A DNA stretch of 64,000 nucleotides from Protonemura montana (lineage: Eukaryota > Arthropoda > Insecta > Plecoptera > Nemouridae). Positions 62,301 to 64,000 of this stretch are shown piece after piece. How positions within the stretch are numbered: the stretch's first letter is position 1; each line of letters starts with the position of its first letter. Position numbers and translations under genes: made by a program. Where the stretch lies: NCBI GenBank assembly GCA_947568835.1, contig CANOQG010000007.1, positions 1,674,001 through 1,738,000 of the forward strand, given 5' to 3'. The notes beneath the pieces were generated by a model. It was not told the DNA's origin. It saw only the letters and a program-made list of their open reading frames with translations, and searched no databases.

Positions 62301-64000
62301 CTCATGTCCTGCCCCATGTCCTGCCCTATGTCCTGCCCCATGTCCTGCCCCATGTCCTGTCCCATGTCCTGCCCCATGTCCTGCCCCATGTCCTGCCCCA
62401 TGTCCTGCCCTATGTCCTGTCCCATGTCCTGCCCCATGTCCTGCCCCATGTCCTGCCCTATGTCCTGCCCCATGTCTTGCCCCATGTCCCATGTCCTGCC
62501 CCATGTCCTGCCCCATGTCCTGCCCCATGTCCTGCCCTATGTCCTGCCCCATGTCCTGCCCCATTTTCTGCTCCATGTCCCGCCCCATGTCCTGCCCCAT
62601 GTCCCATGTCATGCCCCATGTCCTGCCCCATGTCCTGCCCCATGTCCTGTCCCATGTCCTGCTCCATGTCCTGCCCCATGTCTTACCTCATGTCCCATGT
62701 CCTGCCTCATGTCCTGCCCCATGTCCTGCCCCATATCCTGCCCCATGTCCTGCCCCATGTCCTGCCCCATGTCCTGTCCCATGTCCTGCCCAATGTCCTG
62801 CCCCATGTCCTGCTCCATGTCCTGCCCCATGTCCTGCCCCATGTCCTGCCCTATGTCCTGCCCCATGTCCTGCCCCATGTCCTGCCCCATGTCCTGCCCT
62901 ATGTCCTGCCCCATGTCCTGCCCCATGTCCTGCCCTATGTCCTGTCCCATGTCCTGTCCCATGTCATGTCCCATGTCCTGCTCCATGTTCTGCCCCATGT
63001 CCTGCCCCATGTCCTGTCCCATGTCCTGCCCCATGTCCTGCCCCATGTCCTGCCCCATGTCCTGCCCCATGTCCTGCCCCATGTCCTGCCCCATGTCCTG
63101 CCGTATGTCCTGCCCCATGTCCTGCCCCATTTCCTGCCCTATGTCCTGCCCCATGTCCTGCCCTATGTCCTGCCCCATGTCCTGCCCCATGTCCTGCCCC
63201 ATGTCCTGCCCTATGTCCTAACCCATGTCCTGCCCTATGTCCTGTCCCATGTCCTGCTCCATGTCCTGCCCCATGTCCTGCCCCATGTCCCATGTCCTGC
63301 CCCATGTCCTGCCCCATGTCCTGTCCCATGTCCTGCCCCATGTCATGCCCCATGTCCTGCCCCATGTCCTGCCCCATGTCCCATGTCCTGCCTCATGTCC
63401 TGCCCCTTGTCCTGTCCTATTTCCTGCCCCATGTCCTGCCCCATGTCCTGCCCCGTGTCCTGCCCCATGTCCTGCCCCATGTTCTGCCCCATGTCCTGCC
63501 CCATGTCTTGCCCCATTTCCCATGTCCTGCTCCATGTCCTGCCCCATGTCCTGCCCCATGTCCTTCCCTATGTCCTGTCCCATGTCCTGCCCCATGTCCT
63601 GCCCCATGTCCTGCCCCATGTCCTGCTCCATGTCCTTCCCCTGTCCAGCCCCATGTCCCATGTCCTGCCCCATGTCCTGCCACATGTCCTGCCCCATGTC
63701 TTGCCATATGTCCTGTCCCATGTCCTGCCCCATGTCCTGCCCTATGTCCTGCCCCATGTCCTGCCCCATGTCCTGCTCCATGTCCTGCCCCATGTCTTGC
63801 CCCATGTCCCATGTCCTGCCTCATGTCCTGCCCCATGTCCTGCCCCATGTCCTGCCCCATGTCCTGCCCCATGTCCTGCCCCATGTCCTGCCCTATGTCC
63901 TGCCCCATGTCCTGCCCCATGTCCTGCCCTATGTCCTGTCCCATGTCCTGTCCCATGTCCTGCCCTATGTCCTGTCCCATGTCCTGTCCCATGTCATGTC
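59300..64000 (+). repeat. 5,812-bp tandem duplication, right copy (truncated by the window edge)
   Basis: Landmarks at 60265, 61884 and 62234 correspond to 54453, 56072 and 56422. Visible substitutions between copies include 54949 C / 60761 T, 55288 T / 61100 A, 57333 T / 63145 C, 53698 A / 59510 T and 53868 A / 59680 G. That is a handful in about 4.7 kb, so the two copies are close to 99.9% identical. The copy continues past base 64000. Confidence 0.9.

Larger units (their letters stand above)
1..64000 (+). repeat. 12-bp satellite array, consensus ATGTCCTGCCCC, filling the whole window
   Basis: Every line of the window reads as head-to-tail copies of ATGTCCTGCCCC or close variants, all in the same orientation. 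I found no inversion and no insertion of unrelated sequence. Per monomer there are 1 A, 3 T, 2 G and 6 C, so the + strand is pyrimidine-rich (9 of 12) with a GC skew near -0.5. Each intact monomer boundary carries the palindrome CATG. Common variants change one C of the CCCC tract to T, giving TGTCCC, TGCTCC, TGCCTC or TGCCCT. Rarer ones are TCATGC, TCTTGC, TTTTGC and CATTTCC. The consensus has no CpG. CpG occurs only in scattered variants such as TCCCGC, CTCACG, GCCCGATG and TCCGGC. Both window edges lie inside the array, so its true length exceeds 64 kb. The host is probably a eukaryote. The species and chromosomal position are not determinable from the sequence. Confidence 0.98.

Noticed and set aside
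1..64000. CRISPR array
   Set aside because: Repeats are 12 bp with no unique spacers of constant length. The 7-bp units are shortened repeats, and no cas gene is present.
1..64000. Telomeric repeat or centromere protein-binding box
   Set aside because: No TTAGGG, TTTAGGG or TTAGG runs and no CENP-B-like box (TTCG followed by CGGGA) were seen. Centromeric function cannot be inferred from sequence.
1..64000. Drosophila-type dodeca satellite, because the unit is also 12 bp and GC-rich
   Set aside because: The dodeca unit is ACCGAGTACGGG or similar and contains CpG. This monomer differs in sequence and lacks CpG, so only the length is shared.
1..64000. Repetitive cysteine/proline-rich structural protein gene such as a keratin-associated or silk-like protein
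   Set aside because: Frame changes, lack of synonymous-site bias, stop-containing core modules and absence of non-repeat termini argue against a coding exon.
1..64000. Promoters, ribosome-binding sites or terminators
   Set aside because: Any AT-rich or purine-rich box would have to arise from a variant monomer. None was seen, and no hairpin beyond the 4-bp CATG palindrome exists.

Overview
The whole 64 kb window is one satellite DNA array. It is built from a 12-bp monomer, ATGTCCTGCCCC on the + strand (GGGGCAGGACAT on the - strand), repeated head to tail in one orientation from the first base to the last. I found no unique sequence, mobile element, RNA gene, CRISPR array, promoter or credible protein gene. 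The monomer is 67% GC, has 6 C and 2 G on the + strand, and contains no CpG. An array of this size with nested higher-order repeats and no genes points to a eukaryotic chromosome, probably heterochromatin (pericentromeric, subtelomeric or an interstitial block). Nothing in the sequence identifies the species, and I do not recognise the monomer as a named satellite.

The array has three levels. (1) The 12-bp monomer, with point variants mostly in its CCCC tract. (2) Blocks of about 8 to 16 monomers separated by a shortened 7-bp unit, ATGTCCC. Each 7-bp unit shifts the register, so neighbouring 7-mers lie 115, 126, 127 or 199 bp apart in the first kilobase. Rarer 11-bp units and a 23-bp variant dimer also shift it. 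(3) Kilobase-scale higher-order repeats (HORs) and overlapping tandem duplications, recognised by shared rare variants and exact offsets.

Layout. Domain I (1 to about 14.1 kb) has a loose period of about 3.88 kb, overlaid by a 5,777-bp tandem duplication (about 2660-8436 and 8437-14098). Domain II (about 14.1-35.2 kb) is dominated by a 7,672-bp HOR (about 17040-24711, with a partial second copy to about 30910), a 993-bp duplication, and a copy of the 23.2-24.7 kb segment at 31.9-33.4 kb. Domain III (about 35.3-64.0 kb) is a set of overlapping duplications with offsets 3524, 5084, 3076, 8160, 3229, 656, 1686 and 5812 bp. The last copy runs off the right edge. Array sequence also runs off the left edge.

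A 261-bp core, from an AGG-bearing monomer to a CATG-to-CTAG monomer, occurs 24 times and serves as a landmark. Eleven copies, all in Domain III, carry a TAA variant 114 bp before the landmark. The 13 copies in Domains I and II lack it.

The long open reading frames in all six frames, up to about 3,190 codons, follow from the monomer itself. It is 12 bp long, a multiple of three, and has no stop codon in any frame. I do not annotate them as genes. I see no hidden biological system here. What merits follow-up is the array's architecture, its recent amplification, its frame behaviour and its possible non-B DNA structure.
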